Assembly (NCBI RefSeq): GCF_009727055.1
Contig: NC_052352.1
Span: forward strand, 29,311,164-29,375,163
From: Benincasa hispida
Taxonomy: Eukaryota; Streptophyta; Magnoliopsida; Cucurbitales; Cucurbitaceae
DNA length: 64,000 nt
Direction of reading: 5' to 3'
Shown: piece after piece, positions 48,534-60,173 of the stretch
How the letters are laid out: each line of letters starts with the position of its first letter
How positions within the stretch are numbered: position 1 is the stretch's first letter
Made by a program: the position numbers and the translations under genes
The notes under the pieces: generated by a model
The model's input: the letters and a program-made list of their open reading frames with translations, nothing else
What the model was told of the DNA's origin: nothing
The model's database searches: none

Positions 48534-50544
48534 TGATAGGATAAACATATATAAAGCAGAAGTAAACAAAATCATTAAGCACTCTAATTACACTTAATTT
48601 GAGTCAAAAGCATGCTTAAAACAAAATTTAACAGAATGAGGGTTTCAATGTGTATACCTTTGTTGATTTCTTCTTGATCCTTGTTGAACTCCACGAATTT
48701 GACTTTCAAATTCTTAATAGATCACCAAGAGTATCTTCTCTGCTATCCTTAGCCTTGGATTAAGTGGTGGATGTTGGAGTTGATGCCCTAAATCTCGTAG
48801 GGTCCTGTAGTTTGTAAACACGTGTATGAACAAATGTTTGTGATGTAATAATATGAGATATTTTCTTCACTATTGTCTATGAAATATGATACATTTTATT
48901 TACATTTACCACAAACTAATAAACTAAGATCCCTGGTTGTTGTTGTAACTTAAGCATGTATGTGGAGATATATAAGTGGATAATGCCTTAAGTGATAACC
49001 TAAATGGTCTGTAGTATATGGATAAAGAAGGGAAACCTTATCCTGGTGACACTACGGATACGACCCGCTTTGTAGATGTTACAAGTGTTGTAAAGTGTGA
49101 CAGATGGTCTGATCCTAATCATTCATGTAGAAACATGCGAGCGGGGGTGTCCTATATAAAGAAGTTTGTATAAGACCGGACCACGAAGTGTTTAGTCTCG
49201 TTATATAACCCTGTTCATGACAGAGATTTTCATTTCACTAGGATGACCATAGGTAACAAAACCTTAATGCTGAGTGAGTTGGGAACTCCTGCCTATGAGA
49301 GCGGTCATTTGATTTATATGGGTGCGAGTGACCAGATTGCCAACTCAAACCTACCACTTTAGGGATTCGTTTGATTGGGGAATTGGGAACTCAACTACAT
49401 AAGATGGAATTCACTTCTTCCCCGAAGCAGGGGTAAGTAGATAGATTGCTCCCTTAAGGGCTGATTCCAAGGCTTGAACGATGTGGCACCACACACTTTC
49501 TTATGGCTCGAGAGGTGTTCACTCATAGTAGGACTATGATGTATTGTTTATTAGAGGAATCAGTGGTACTTGAGGATTTAGATGTAACTACAGGGACAGA
49601 ATAGTAAATTGGTTCAGATATACTTATGAGCGATCTGTGAAGGGTTATCGTACTGTTGATTGGTTATATACAATGGACACAAAAATATATCTTTAGTGAG
49701 AAGAGTGCAGCTATCGGTCTTTAGTGGATTGACCGACAGTTAACGGATGGTCGATCTCGTGATTAAAGAGTTTAGTCAGCTATTCACATATCGTTGGAGC
49801 TTCAAGCTACAGGTCCATAAGGTCCCCTTGGTAGCTCAATGGATTCAAGTTGAGAATTAGTTTTTGGGTTAGTTTAAAGTGTTCAAATTAACAAGAGTGA
49901 ATTTTATTATATATGATATGATTAAACTGGTTGAAGTATATGTAATATAATTGATATGATGTATGAGATACATTAATTGGAGGAATTGATATAAATGTGA
50001 TTTATATTGAATAAAGGAGAAAGGAACTATGGTTTAAATATTACATATGATGTGATATTAAAACTATAGGTTATAAATATAATATGATAAATTAGTTATT
50101 ATATTAATTTATAATAAAACAATTATAAGATAATTGTGGGTGGTTTCTCCTTTAATCATACGTGAAAGTGGGAGGTTATTTTCAGTTTTGAGTAACTTAA
50201 GTATAAAATGAAAAGTGTTTTCATTTTGTAAGGTATCACTTCATTGTATGCATTACTAATCGTTTAGCTGACTAGAGACTACAGATAGCCTTCTAAGCGA
50301 GAGCCTAAACGATCGTGTAGATCCAACGTGATTTACTAAGCGATCGCGTGCCAAGTGAGTTTTAGTAAACGATCAAGTGTGTTTTTCTAAAGGGCTAGTT
50401 GCATAAATAGAATTCAAGCCTAAAATAATAGAATATGCAGTACAAGGATAAAATAATTACATATATAAATCAAAAAATGGTAAAAGACTAAAAAACCCAT
50501 GCCTGGCCACCATTTTGCTTGCTTCTTCCCAGTTTTCTCAAATT

Positions 50545-51560
50545 AAAAGCTATCAGTGATAGCCACTGATAGCTGCTATCAGCTGCTATTGCTGATAACT
50601 TCTGTCAATTGCTATCGATCTATCAGCGATAGCTTTCAATTTGAGAAAAATTAATACAAATATTAAAATATTAGCCTTTAATTTGCTATCAATTATCAGT
50701 AGCTATCATTGATTCACTTTCTTCAATTGGAATCAACCTTGAAATATCAATACTTAAGGCTATCAGTGGCTATCAATGATAGATCTATAAATAGTGATCA
50801 AATTTGAAAGAAGACCAACAACTTTGATTACCACAGTAGCTATCACTAATAATCTTTTATCATGGCTATCACTGATAGCAGCTATCAATCGCTATCACTG
50901 ATAAACTTTCATCAATTAGAATCAACCTTGAAATATGAACACTTAAGGCTATCAATGATAAACTTCTATAACTGATTATCATCTTTGGGAGAAACTCGAT
51001 ATATAGATATCACCTAATTTCTATTACCGATATCACTAACATCCATCATATTGTGATTATCAGTGATAGCTTCTTTCACTGATAACATCATTGATAAGAT
51101 GCTATCAATGATCTTATTAATATCATGTTATCAATAATAGTTCTCTATCACCGATAACGTGCTATCAGGTAACTTCTATCACCGATAACATGTTATCGGG
51201 TAGCTTCTATCATTGATAAAATGCTATTAGTGTTAGCTTCTATCACTGGTAACATGCTATTAGTAGTAGCTTCTATCAATCATAGCCACTGAACACCTTT
51301 TTGCTCATTTCTTGTCCTTCCCAAATATTTATAAGTCCATTTTCTTTTCGATGATAGCTTCTATCACTGATAAACATGCTATCAGTGATAACTTCTAGGC
51401 CTTTCACTTCATTTTAGTTCGAGATTCAACTTTGTTAATTAAATTCACTAAGTTGGCTATCAATGATAGATTTCTATAAGTGGCTATTAACTATGAAAAT
51501 ATAATTAAAGATTAAGCTATCAGTGATAGAAAATATTAGTGGCTATCACTGATAGACTTT
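50545..51560. repeat. Field of CTATCASTGATAG palindromes
   Basis: Dozens of exact or near copies of a dyad GCTATCASTGATAGC at irregular spacing. Exact 13-base cores: CTATCAGTGATAG at 50550-50562 and 51517-51529; CTATCACTGATAG at 50866-50878 and 51543-51555. Near copies include CTATCAGCGATAG (50620-50632) and many half sites TATCACTGATAA or GATAACATGCTATCA. Between 51150 and 51400 they come in a looser tandem of about 35-45 bases (GCTTCTATCACTGATAACAT). Confidence 0.9.
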
Positions 51561-51689
51561 CATTTGCTATTTATATTTATTATTTGTTATAATAATCAAA
51601 CTTGATGATTGGCTTGTTGGTGTTAAGTTACTTATGAATTGAGTACTTTCAAGGCTTGGATACGAAACTCAACCTCATACTTGTGAAAA

Positions 51690-52235
51690 AAAAAGGGGAA
51701 GAAGACAAAATTTAAATAATGGAAAGAAAAATTTTAAAAATAAGAGAAGGAGAAGGAGAAGGAGAAAAATTTGAAGAAAGGAAAGAAGATTAAATAGAAA
51801 AAAGGAAGCAAAAACCAGAGAAATGAAAGAAGAATTAAAAAAGAAAAAAGAAAGAGAAAGAGAAGAAGCAAAAAAATCGGAAAAAGAAAAGAAAATAAAA
51901 TAATAAAAAAGAAAAGGAAAGACGTAAAAATGGAAGAAAGGAAAGAAAATAGAAAAAAAAGAAGCAAAAACCGAAGAAAAAAAGAATTTTTTTTTTAAAA
52001 AAAAAAGGAGAAAAAAAGAAGAAAATTAAAAATAAAGGAAAGAAGAAAAAATCGGATAAAGGAAAGAATAAAATAAAATAAAATAAAGGAACAAGCAAAA
52101 ACTGGAGAAAGAAATGGAAAAAATGAAAAAAAAGAATGGAAGAAGCAAAAATTGAAGAAAAGAAAGAAAATAAAAAGACTAAAAAAAAGTGTGCAACAAG
52201 ACAAGACAAAGGAGGGTGGAATTGGAAATTTTTAA
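51690..52235 (+). repeat. Purine-rich (A/G) tract
   Basis: About 550 bases almost free of C and T on the plus strand, with GAAAGAA and GGAGAAGG words and long A runs. The phenylalanine-rich ORFs on the minus strand are by-products. Confidence 0.9.
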
Positions 52236-54513
52236 AAAAATCAAAGATTGACTAGTCAACTCATCCATATTTGCAAATATTTTAAAGATGTAATATATTT
52301 TTGGATTTTTTCTCTTATTCTACTATCTATTACAAATATCCTTTTCTAAACGATCGTGTACCGAGCGAGATTTACTAAACGATCAAGCATACAAAGTCTA
52401 TGCGATAGACAATACATGCTCCCACTTGCTTGATCGTATAGTCCGATCGTTGCTTTCCTCCATCCCTCTACCAAATCCAACAGAGGCCACACCTCCTAGA
52501 TTCTCACTCCGAGAATACCAAGGTTGTCGAGTAGTGGTGTTTAAAAGGTTACTTGTTCGTGAAGAAGATTATTCATGATCTAAGCGACAATGAGAGATTG
52601 GGTAGGCGTTCTAAGTGACAACGAAAGGTTGTTGTTCCAATCTTCACGAGAGCGAGAGATCAGTAGAAGAAGAGTTCTTCAAAGGTATGTCTCTCGTTCC
52701 TTTTATATTTAATTATGAAATCATGTTGTAATTTGTTAGAAGATACATAACTGTTCTGTATGTTTGTGAATGCCTTTAATTCTGTCACAATGGGTTTGGA
52801 AAAATCTTGCTTCCACTCATGGGTTCTCTTGAATAAGAGTTTATTCGGTGGAAACTCAAAATTAGGAGGAATTGGATAAGGGGTTGGAGAGGGTTGGAGA
52901 GAATTTTAAAAATCTCATAATTTCTAATAAATCAGCATGCCTCCTACTCCAACTTTTGAAATTGAAGTATTTAACAAGTTCAAGCATGCAAGCACTTAGT
53001 CTTTTAGTTAATTGACACTTCAATTAGCACTAATTGAGTGGACAAGATGTTGATTTGTGGAAAAATCCACTAAAAACCCCAAATTTGAGATAAATCCACT
53101 CACATTTTTATTTTTTTTATTTTAAATTAATTTAATTTGAGAATAATTTAAATCTTAATTCAATTTGCATAAATTGAATTTAAAAATGAAAATTTGATTT
53201 ATTTTAATTAATCAAATAAATAATAATTTAATATCAAATATTAAATTAAGAAACCATCTAATTTAAACACGAATCCCTATTCATGTAAACTATATTTAAA
53301 TCAATATTTAAATATTTTAAACTCTCCAAATTACGTTTAGTTTCAATAAATTTAAACGTTAATTATATCGAATATAATTATCCATACCCTAAAAAAATTG
53401 AAATTGAACATTTCAAATTCAAACCTCAATTTCGACTTCAAATTCGCTCAATATTCTAATCCAAGGTTTAATCTTTTATGAGCTAGTAGATGGATCTTAT
53501 GAACCTACAAATCATGAACTTCAATAATTTGAGATTAATTGGTTAAACTCTTTAAACCGAATTAATCAATATTCATTAATCACTGAGACACACCACTATA
53601 GCTCGATGGTTACACTCTCCTCAATGTAGATATATTTCTATTTACTTGATTTAACCATGAACAGTAAGTTGACCCTTCACTGGTTGTTCGTAATAATGGC
53701 TGGGTTTAATGCTATTTTACCCCCGAAATTATATCTTGCTCCTTAAGTCCAATGATCCTCTAATGAACAATAGGTTTATGATCCAATCACTAAACCGATC
53801 CCTCTCGGGCCAATGAGAAGGTGAAGCCCCTTTTCAAGACTTGGAATCAGTACTTAAGAAACAACCTCTCTACTATCCCTAAATCGGGTAGGATTGAATT
53901 TCTTCTTGCACCCTATTTCTCCAGTTATCTACCCGGTCTTATCCTTGAAATGGGAGGTTTATTGAGTCGACATTGTTGAGCCAACCCTCATCTATGCATA
54001 TCTAAAGATAATTCCGAATAAACAAAAGTTCATAGTTAACTCAGGATTCAGGTCGAGTTACCTAGGTCATCGATTTGAAACAGTCAGTCTTATACAATAA
54101 ATGACGTTATAAAGTAAGAGTGACTTATTTTTTTTATCCTGGTCTTATACAAACTCATTGCATATGATGTCCCGCTCGCATGTCTCTACATAAACGATTC
54201 AGGATCATATTGTTTGTACTATCTACAAAGTGGGCCGTGTCTGGTAGTGTTACCAGAATAAGGTATCCAACCTTATTCATATACTATAGATTGTTTTGGA
54301 TATTTACTAGAACTTGATCCATTTTTATGTCTCCACATAAAGTTCAAGTGTTCATGTAATAGCCATGAATCGTAGTTTATTGGATTTGGTCTATACAAGT
54401 ACAATTTATCTATTCAATAACAGTTTTATTGAATAAATGTCAATAACATTTTTATTGATAATAGAAAATGTTTAACATTACAAATTGCGAGTTTTAGGAT
54501 ATACAACCCAACA

Positions 54514-55295
54514 GTACAGTTTGTTGGCAAAGAAGAACATAAAAAAGATCATTTACAAACATGACAATTTAAGCACTTATCTATTTCAAACACATATCAA
54601 CTATAAATTTCATTGTAAAAGTTTTGAAAAGGATTAATGACTTTATAGTAGTTCTAACGCATGATCTACCACTCCAATATATAAAATGATGTTAAATCTT
54701 TTGTTACCGCAAAATCATATTAAATAATTACGAAACACAAAGGAGTTGTATGGTTAGGGATTTTGAAAGTTGATAGTATGGATTAGTCGAGTCAAACCCA
54801 TATGTTGTGAGTGGTTTAATAAACCTATATTTAATTACTATAATATATCTTCTTATACTTCTTAGGTTCCATGCAATACTCAATTCTCGCTCCTTGGATA
54901 TGCTAAATTGTCTAATCATTACTCCTAAGATTTGCTATAGTATCGATTTGAACTTTGATCTCTTATAAAATGCATTCACATTTCAATAAGTTGGTTCGTT
55001 AGACTGGAATCATACATTTAACTTTGGATCATTCTTTTTTTTCAATTTTCTAAACTAAATTCAAAAGTTAGTTTGAAATTTTCTTTTCTATTTTTTTTAA
55101 AAAAATTTTAATTTTATTTAAATAATTGGTTTCAGGGTTGGTTCTAAAACCTTTTTTGAATCAATATGTACTCGACCTTTACCAAAATCAACCGTACGTA
55201 GAACATTTTCTCACGTTATAAATTTAATGATATAGACAATTATAATATTAAATTACATAGAAGAATTTCTTTAGAGTTTGTTCACACATTGATTG
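54514..55295 (-). repeat. Right arm of inverted duplication
   Basis: Reverse-complement match to 41750-42545, beginning right after the LTR end at 54513 (CAGTTTGTTGGCAAAGAA against TTCTCTTTGGCAACAA). It contains the conserved 63-codon ORF (54919-54728) and ends with one AAGAATTTCTTTAGAG unit of the type tandemly repeated next to the left arm. The LTR insertion may have cut the inner end of the arm. Confidence 0.75.
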
Positions 55296-56383
55296 ACTAG
55301 ATAGCTTATATACATTTCCTAATTAAACATGTTAGATTTTAAACTTGGAAGATATAGAGAATGCCAACGACATATGAGATGTTGAAGTCTCTAGAAGATA
55401 AATTAGATAATTTTTTAAATGATCTCAAGATTAAATATTATATTAATCCAAGAAAATAAACAAAAGTAGTTGAAGATATAAAATGAAAGTAGTTTCCAAA
55501 TTAGCGACTTCCCGAGGAATTTGTGAAGTATTTCAATGGAAAGAAAAATGACAATAAAAGTAAATTTGATTGAAAAACATCACCTAAATAGTTGAATGAG
55601 GATTTGCTATCAAATTTTTCTTATTAGAATTAATTAAATTGTAATTCTAATGATGTAGAATAGTCTCTATATATTGCCATCAGGAGAACCATCTCAGTTA
55701 GTTAATTGGGAGATATATCCAAATGTCTTAATCATTGTTTAAAGCTAAATATGGTATTTTATCACCATAAGAGAAATTCAGTTTGGCAAAACTTTATTAC
55801 TATGGCCCCAATCGGTGACACTTTATTTTTTGTGTTTTGTTTTTAAAAATTAAACCTATTTTATCTCCATTTCTTATCAATCTTTGCTTCTTTCTTAAGT
55901 AAAATAGTTGTAATCTTAGCCAAACTCCAAAAACAAAAACAAACTTTTGAAAACTATTTTTTTAGTTTTCAAAATTTGGCTTGATTTTTTAAATTATTGG
56001 TAAAAAATAGATAATAAAAGAATAAATTTGAAGTTGGAATAAATATTTATATGTTTTTTTCAAAAACAATAAATAAATAATCAAATAATTACAACTGGGG
56101 CCTAAATGATTCATAAATATGAAAATTTCAAGTATTAAAGCGTATTTCAAAAGTTGTTTGAAAATATGTCCAACATTAAATAATATAATTTGTATGTGTT
56201 AAAATGCTAATACATGTAAACAAAATATTGAGGTATTCAGGATTATAGAATCCAGAACGAAAAGATAAATTATTTTCTCCTAAAAGATACTTGACTCTAG
56301 CAATTAAAGTAGATTAACATCAACTTGAATAAGAATGAAAAGACCAATCAGATGTAATTCTCTAAAGGTAAAAGATAATTACT
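55296..56383. other. Intergenic, AT-rich, no gene recognised
   Basis: No coding homology or transposon terminus was found; only AT-rich runs. Confidence 0.5.
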
Positions 56384-58649
56384 CACTACTATAAATTTGG
56401 CCTTCTTTAATGTAGGAAATTGTTTTTTTATGGTCATGACAATAAACCAAAAAAAATATATATATTTTTTGACATAATAAATATTTTTATTTAACTTGAT
56501 ACAAAATTATGTCAAAAGGTTGAATTCTCAATTTTTGGATTGCTTGATGGGCAATGGGCATGAAGGAAGATGCATATCTTGACCGGCAATGCCCATCAAT
56601 GAATGTATCCGTGCAATCCAATTTTTAATTTGCACGCAAATCGAGAAAGTAGATTTTCTTGGAAAAGGTTTTACGTTTACTCACGATGATCATCTAGGTT
56701 AAATATATATTTCTATATATTTATTTTCTGCTTCCCGTAACCTAGGCTAGCCGCACGTCGCCCTCTAGCCTCATCTGTAACCTCTGCGTCACCACTCCAA
56801 CCTCGAACCGTCTTTTGTGTTGTTCGGTTGTCGTCGCTGGTGGTGAGTTCCTCCCTGAATTTACGTTTACTCACGATGGTTATGCTTTGCCTGTTTCCTT
56901 AGTATTCATGGAAGACTACCAACTTGAGGCTTACCATTCTTGTGCTATTATAGATCCTTCTTCAAGTGGACTTAGCTTGGAGGTATGTTTCTGACTTTCT
57001 TTGCTTACATTCTTCATTTGCTTCAATTAACACCCCACTCGGAGTTGATGCATTTATATTATACTTTTACAGAATAAGGGTAATGCACCACTTTTATACG
57101 TGTGGAGTTGGACTTTAAGGAGGTGTGATTCTAAAACCTTATTTCCCCTGCTTTTTCAACAATCACTTACTTTTGCAGCAATCTGTACATGGGCTTAAAT
57201 TTTAATACTACGATTAGAAGAAAATTATGTCTACTATGAATATATTGCCTTAGTGGCTTTCTTTGTTGCATTAAAACACGTCTCACTGGAATTCAGGTTC
57301 TGCACTTTTTAATTATCTATTTTTGTCTAAGTGACTGGTAACAAAGCTGCAATATTTGAATCCTGTAGTTAGTTGAGAGAAAAAAAAATCAGTGGAATAG
57401 GTATATTTTTTTCAAATTTAATTTATAGTTTCTTCTATTTGAAACAAAGGTTAAATTGGTTGTTAGCTTTGGAAAGTTAGTTTACTTATTGTGTTTACAC
57501 TTTCTCCAGATTAAGTTTAGTGGTTTGTTAGATTAGTTTAATTTAATTTGTTAGCACATTACTTTTGAGAAGTTAGTTTAGTTGTTATATGTTTATAAGT
57601 TTAGATAAATTACAATGCTCTTTATTGAGTTTTATGTCAAGTTTTGATGTTAAAGGTTCATTATCATTGAAAAGTCAAGCCATGTAAGTTTTTTTTTCTT
57701 TAAAAGTTCACTATATATTGTTTTAAATTAATATAATACCATTGAAACTTTTGTATGTTTATTGTCTTCACTAATTACCACAGCTATAGGAGATGAATTG
57801 ATTTCTTCATTCATTTCTGTTTCTGTTTCAGGTGATTAGGATCAATAGTGTGGTCTCCATTGAAGCTAACATGTACACATTTTGTAGTAGTGATGGTTTT
57901 GTTGGTATTTGGTATAAGTCTTACGGCAAAGGAGACATGTATATATTTTGTATAAATGTTTTCTTCTTTAGAATAAGTTGACAAGGATCATCATTTTGAA
58001 GATATGGATATCTTTTGTATAAATGGTAGTTGGTTTTGTAACTATTGGTTTACGAGAATTGATACATTTTTGTGATTTATGTGAAGTTTATATATATTAC
58101 TTGTTCAATGAAGATGGTATTATTTTAGATTTAAAGGGTTTTTGATGGCAGATTGCAGATTGCATATGATGGGTCCCACTTGGATCTTTTTTTTCAAATT
58201 AATATAGTTGAAGGATAAAAAATATCAATAAAAGTGTATAATTGATACTTAAAGACCGTCTATATAAACATATGTTGACAGACAATAAAATAATTTTCTT
58301 GATGTGTAAAAAAAGTCGGTAAAATGGGTTTTCTTGATGTTTTTAAAAAATAGTTGATGGACAAAAAATGTAAATATTATCTTATTTGACGTTTGAAAAG
58401 TATTGTCAAAAGGATATCCATTGACGGTTTTTTCACATAGTTGATGCGCAAAAAACATCAATATATCCTTTGTTGATGGCCAAAATCCTCAACAAAGGGT
58501 TTCTGGTGAAGTTGTTTGGCCGTCAACAAAACTAGTTTTCTTGATGATCAGGCTTTCTTGATGTTGTCTTACTTTACATTTTTTGGCCATCAACATTGAC
58601 ATTTTTTGACATTTTTTTCCCATTAGCAAAGGCCAAATTTGTAGTAGTG
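56384..58649. mobile_element. CACTA (En/Spm-like) non-autonomous transposon
   Basis: Ends are CACTACTATAAATTTGGCC at 56384 and, inverted, CACTACTACAAATTTGGCC ending at 58649: one mismatch in 19, with similarity continuing through CTTnnnTAATG. The flanking triplets are ACT and ATT, so the 3-bp duplication is imperfect. Subterminal TTGATG/CATCAA motifs are dense at 58300-58600, as in CACTA elements. No transposase is present. The middle holds exon-like sequence with CT-rich tracts and good splice sites (see findings), so it may carry a captured gene fragment. Confidence 0.85.
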
Positions 58650-59435
58650 ATTCTACTTGTCTAAAGACCTTGCCTTTCATGCAAGACAATTATTCGACCT
58701 TACTGGATAAGGCTATAAAACCAAAGAACATGTTAGGCTTATACATTCTAACCCAAGTGGTTTGGTGAATGCAAAAATAAAATAACATCATAAATATGAC
58801 ATCAATCTAATTGATGGATATTTAGCATATTAGTATTTTTACCTAATGTTACTTAAGACGATTTTCTTCGAAAGGTTCAAGAAGAGTAAGACTAAAGCTA
58901 AAAATCAATTAGGTAAGTCTATTAATATACATTATGATTTGATCGTAATAGAAAGTTCAAGAACCTTACGTACTAAATTTAATTGATAGAAAGTGAGATT
59001 ATATCTCATCTTAAACATCGGATACAATTTGGGAGAAATAACTGTGCACCAAAAAGGCGAAAGATGACCTTATTAGACATGATTACTTAAATGATGAGTA
59101 CTTTATTAGGCATGGTCACATCATTAATAAGTTATACACCATTGTCAGACTCTTGTTAGAACATACAATAGGGATTGCAAGAAAAATTTTGGATTATAGC
59201 ATCGCAGTAAAGCTATTTTATGACATTTCAAGATTTGAGAATGTTAACCGCACATGTTGAAACAAACCTAAAAGGAAGATATGTTCAAAGATATACCTAA
59301 GTGTAAGTTGTCCTAGAAGAGAAACAAAATGATCTTTTGTACAATCTTAGACAAATTAAGGTATTTGTATGACAAATATTAATTTTATAAGAAATGTCAA
59401 ATAAAATATTGCAAACCTTTAATAAAATTTAATAG
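58650..59435. other. Intergenic, no gene recognised
   Basis: No motif, terminus or coding stretch recognised. Confidence 0.45.
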
Positions 59436-59717
59436 TGTTGATGAGTTGGTTCTAAGTAAAGCCACTAAATATTTAACAAATGTGGTTAATTATTTATTAG
59501 AATGCTTTAAATTTGTTAGTTGGTGCTTCAAATAACCAAGTATAAGGATCTCGTTAGTAGCACCATTTTGTATTCCAAAAATATTCTCTTTAATAATATT
59601 ATTCTTCCTCTGCCCCGTGGACGTAGCTAACACATTGTTAGTGAACCATATAAATTTGCATGTCGGTTCTCTATTGTTTTACGTTCTTTTGTTTCTTTAA
59701 TTGTTGATTTCGTAACA
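59436..59717 (+). repeat. Short copia LTR (282 bp)
   Basis: Ends CGTAACA, three bases before a primer site TGGTATTAGAGCC (59721-59733). It contains CTGCCCCGTGGACGTAGCTA, a block common near the 3' end of plant copia LTRs. The start TGTTGATGAG is the best TG upstream but was not confirmed by a partner LTR, as the 3' end of this element is not in the window. Confidence 0.6.
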
Positions 59718-59777
59718 AACTGGTATTAGAGCCTCATTAGGATTTTTCAAAATTCCACATTTGTTTGACAAATAAAG

Positions 59778-60173
59778 ATGATTGACGTGAATGTAAAAAT
59801 CGACAAATTCACCAGAAGAAACAGTTTCGGTTTATGGTAGATCAAGATATGATCCCTACTAAAGCAGCAAAGGCAGTGGGCGTCGTTGACTAGTAAGTCG
59901 AAGAAGGCTACCGTGGATGACGAAGAATGACAGACTCTTGAGGAGAAGGCTCATTCGATGATCATGCTAGGTTTGGCTAATGATGTCATCATTGAGGTCG
60001 CAAATTAAGAAATTTTCGTTGGTCTTTGGTTGAAATTGAAAAGTCTTTACATGACGAAATCTTTAACCAAGAAATTATTTCTGAAGAAACGTTTGTATCA
60101 TCTACGTATGTAGGAAGGTGCGTCTCTTCAAGACCATTTTTATCAATTGAATAAAATCTTATTAGATCTGCGT
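59778..60173 (+). pseudogene. Copia gag, truncated
   Basis: One continuous frame from the ATG at 59778 with NSFGLW, SKSKKATVDDEE, LEEKAHSMIMLGLANDVIIE, LWLKLKSLYMTKSLTKKLFL and DHFYQLNKILLDL, the copia gag (UBN2-type) core. Five stops lie in frame with no indel: two in the NSFGLW..IK..SLL segment, one before QTLEEK, one after EVAN and one before EGASL. Most replace Gln, Arg or Trp. It is cut at 60173 by a family-1 LTR in the opposite orientation. Confidence 0.85.

Larger units (their letters stand above)
50392..52341. mobile_element. Non-autonomous Mutator-like element with palindrome array
   Basis: A 1950-bp unit flanked by a perfect 9-bp duplication TTTTCTAAA (50383-50391 and 52342-52350), the length made by Mutator-like transposases. 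The ends are GGGCTAGTTGCATAAATAG and, inward from the right, GGATATTTGTAATAGATAG, an imperfect inverted pair. The sibling family-2 copy lacks the unit, which confirms insertion. Inside are a 1-kb field of CTATCACTGATAG-type palindromes and a purine-rich tract of about 0.55 kb. No transposase or captured gene was found. Confidence 0.8.
48772..52847 (+). mobile_element. Family-2 LTR (plus strand) enlarged by a Mutator-like insertion
   Basis: Flanked by GTGGA at 48767-48771 and 52848-52852. It starts TGTTGGAGTTGATGCCC and ends GAGTTTATTCG, where the last CA seems to have become CG. It matches the 30701-34568 copy on both sides of a 1950-bp insertion (50392-52341). Without the insertion it is about 2.1 kb, the same as the other copy. 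It has no coding sequence. Confidence 0.85.
48534..54513 (-). mobile_element. Family-1 LTR, minus strand, split by a family-2 unit
   Basis: On the minus strand it starts TGTTGGGTTGTATATCCTAA at 54513 and ends TTTATCCTATCA at 48534. Family-1 blocks occur between 53700 and 54300, and the tail (48534-48771) matches 60174-60410 of another copy (AACAAAATCATTAAGCA, then GAACTCCACGAA). The 4.1-kb family-2 unit (48772-52847) interrupts it with a 5-bp duplication GTGGA. The primer-site-like sequence after its end makes it the 5' LTR of the element to its left. Confidence 0.8.

Noticed and set aside
50545..51560. CRISPR-like array
   Set aside because: Repeats are short dyads with irregular spacing and no uniform spacers, in a plant transposon.
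51734..52209. Long phenylalanine-rich ORFs on the minus strand
   Set aside because: They are the complement of the purine-rich tract; low-complexity composition, not a protein.
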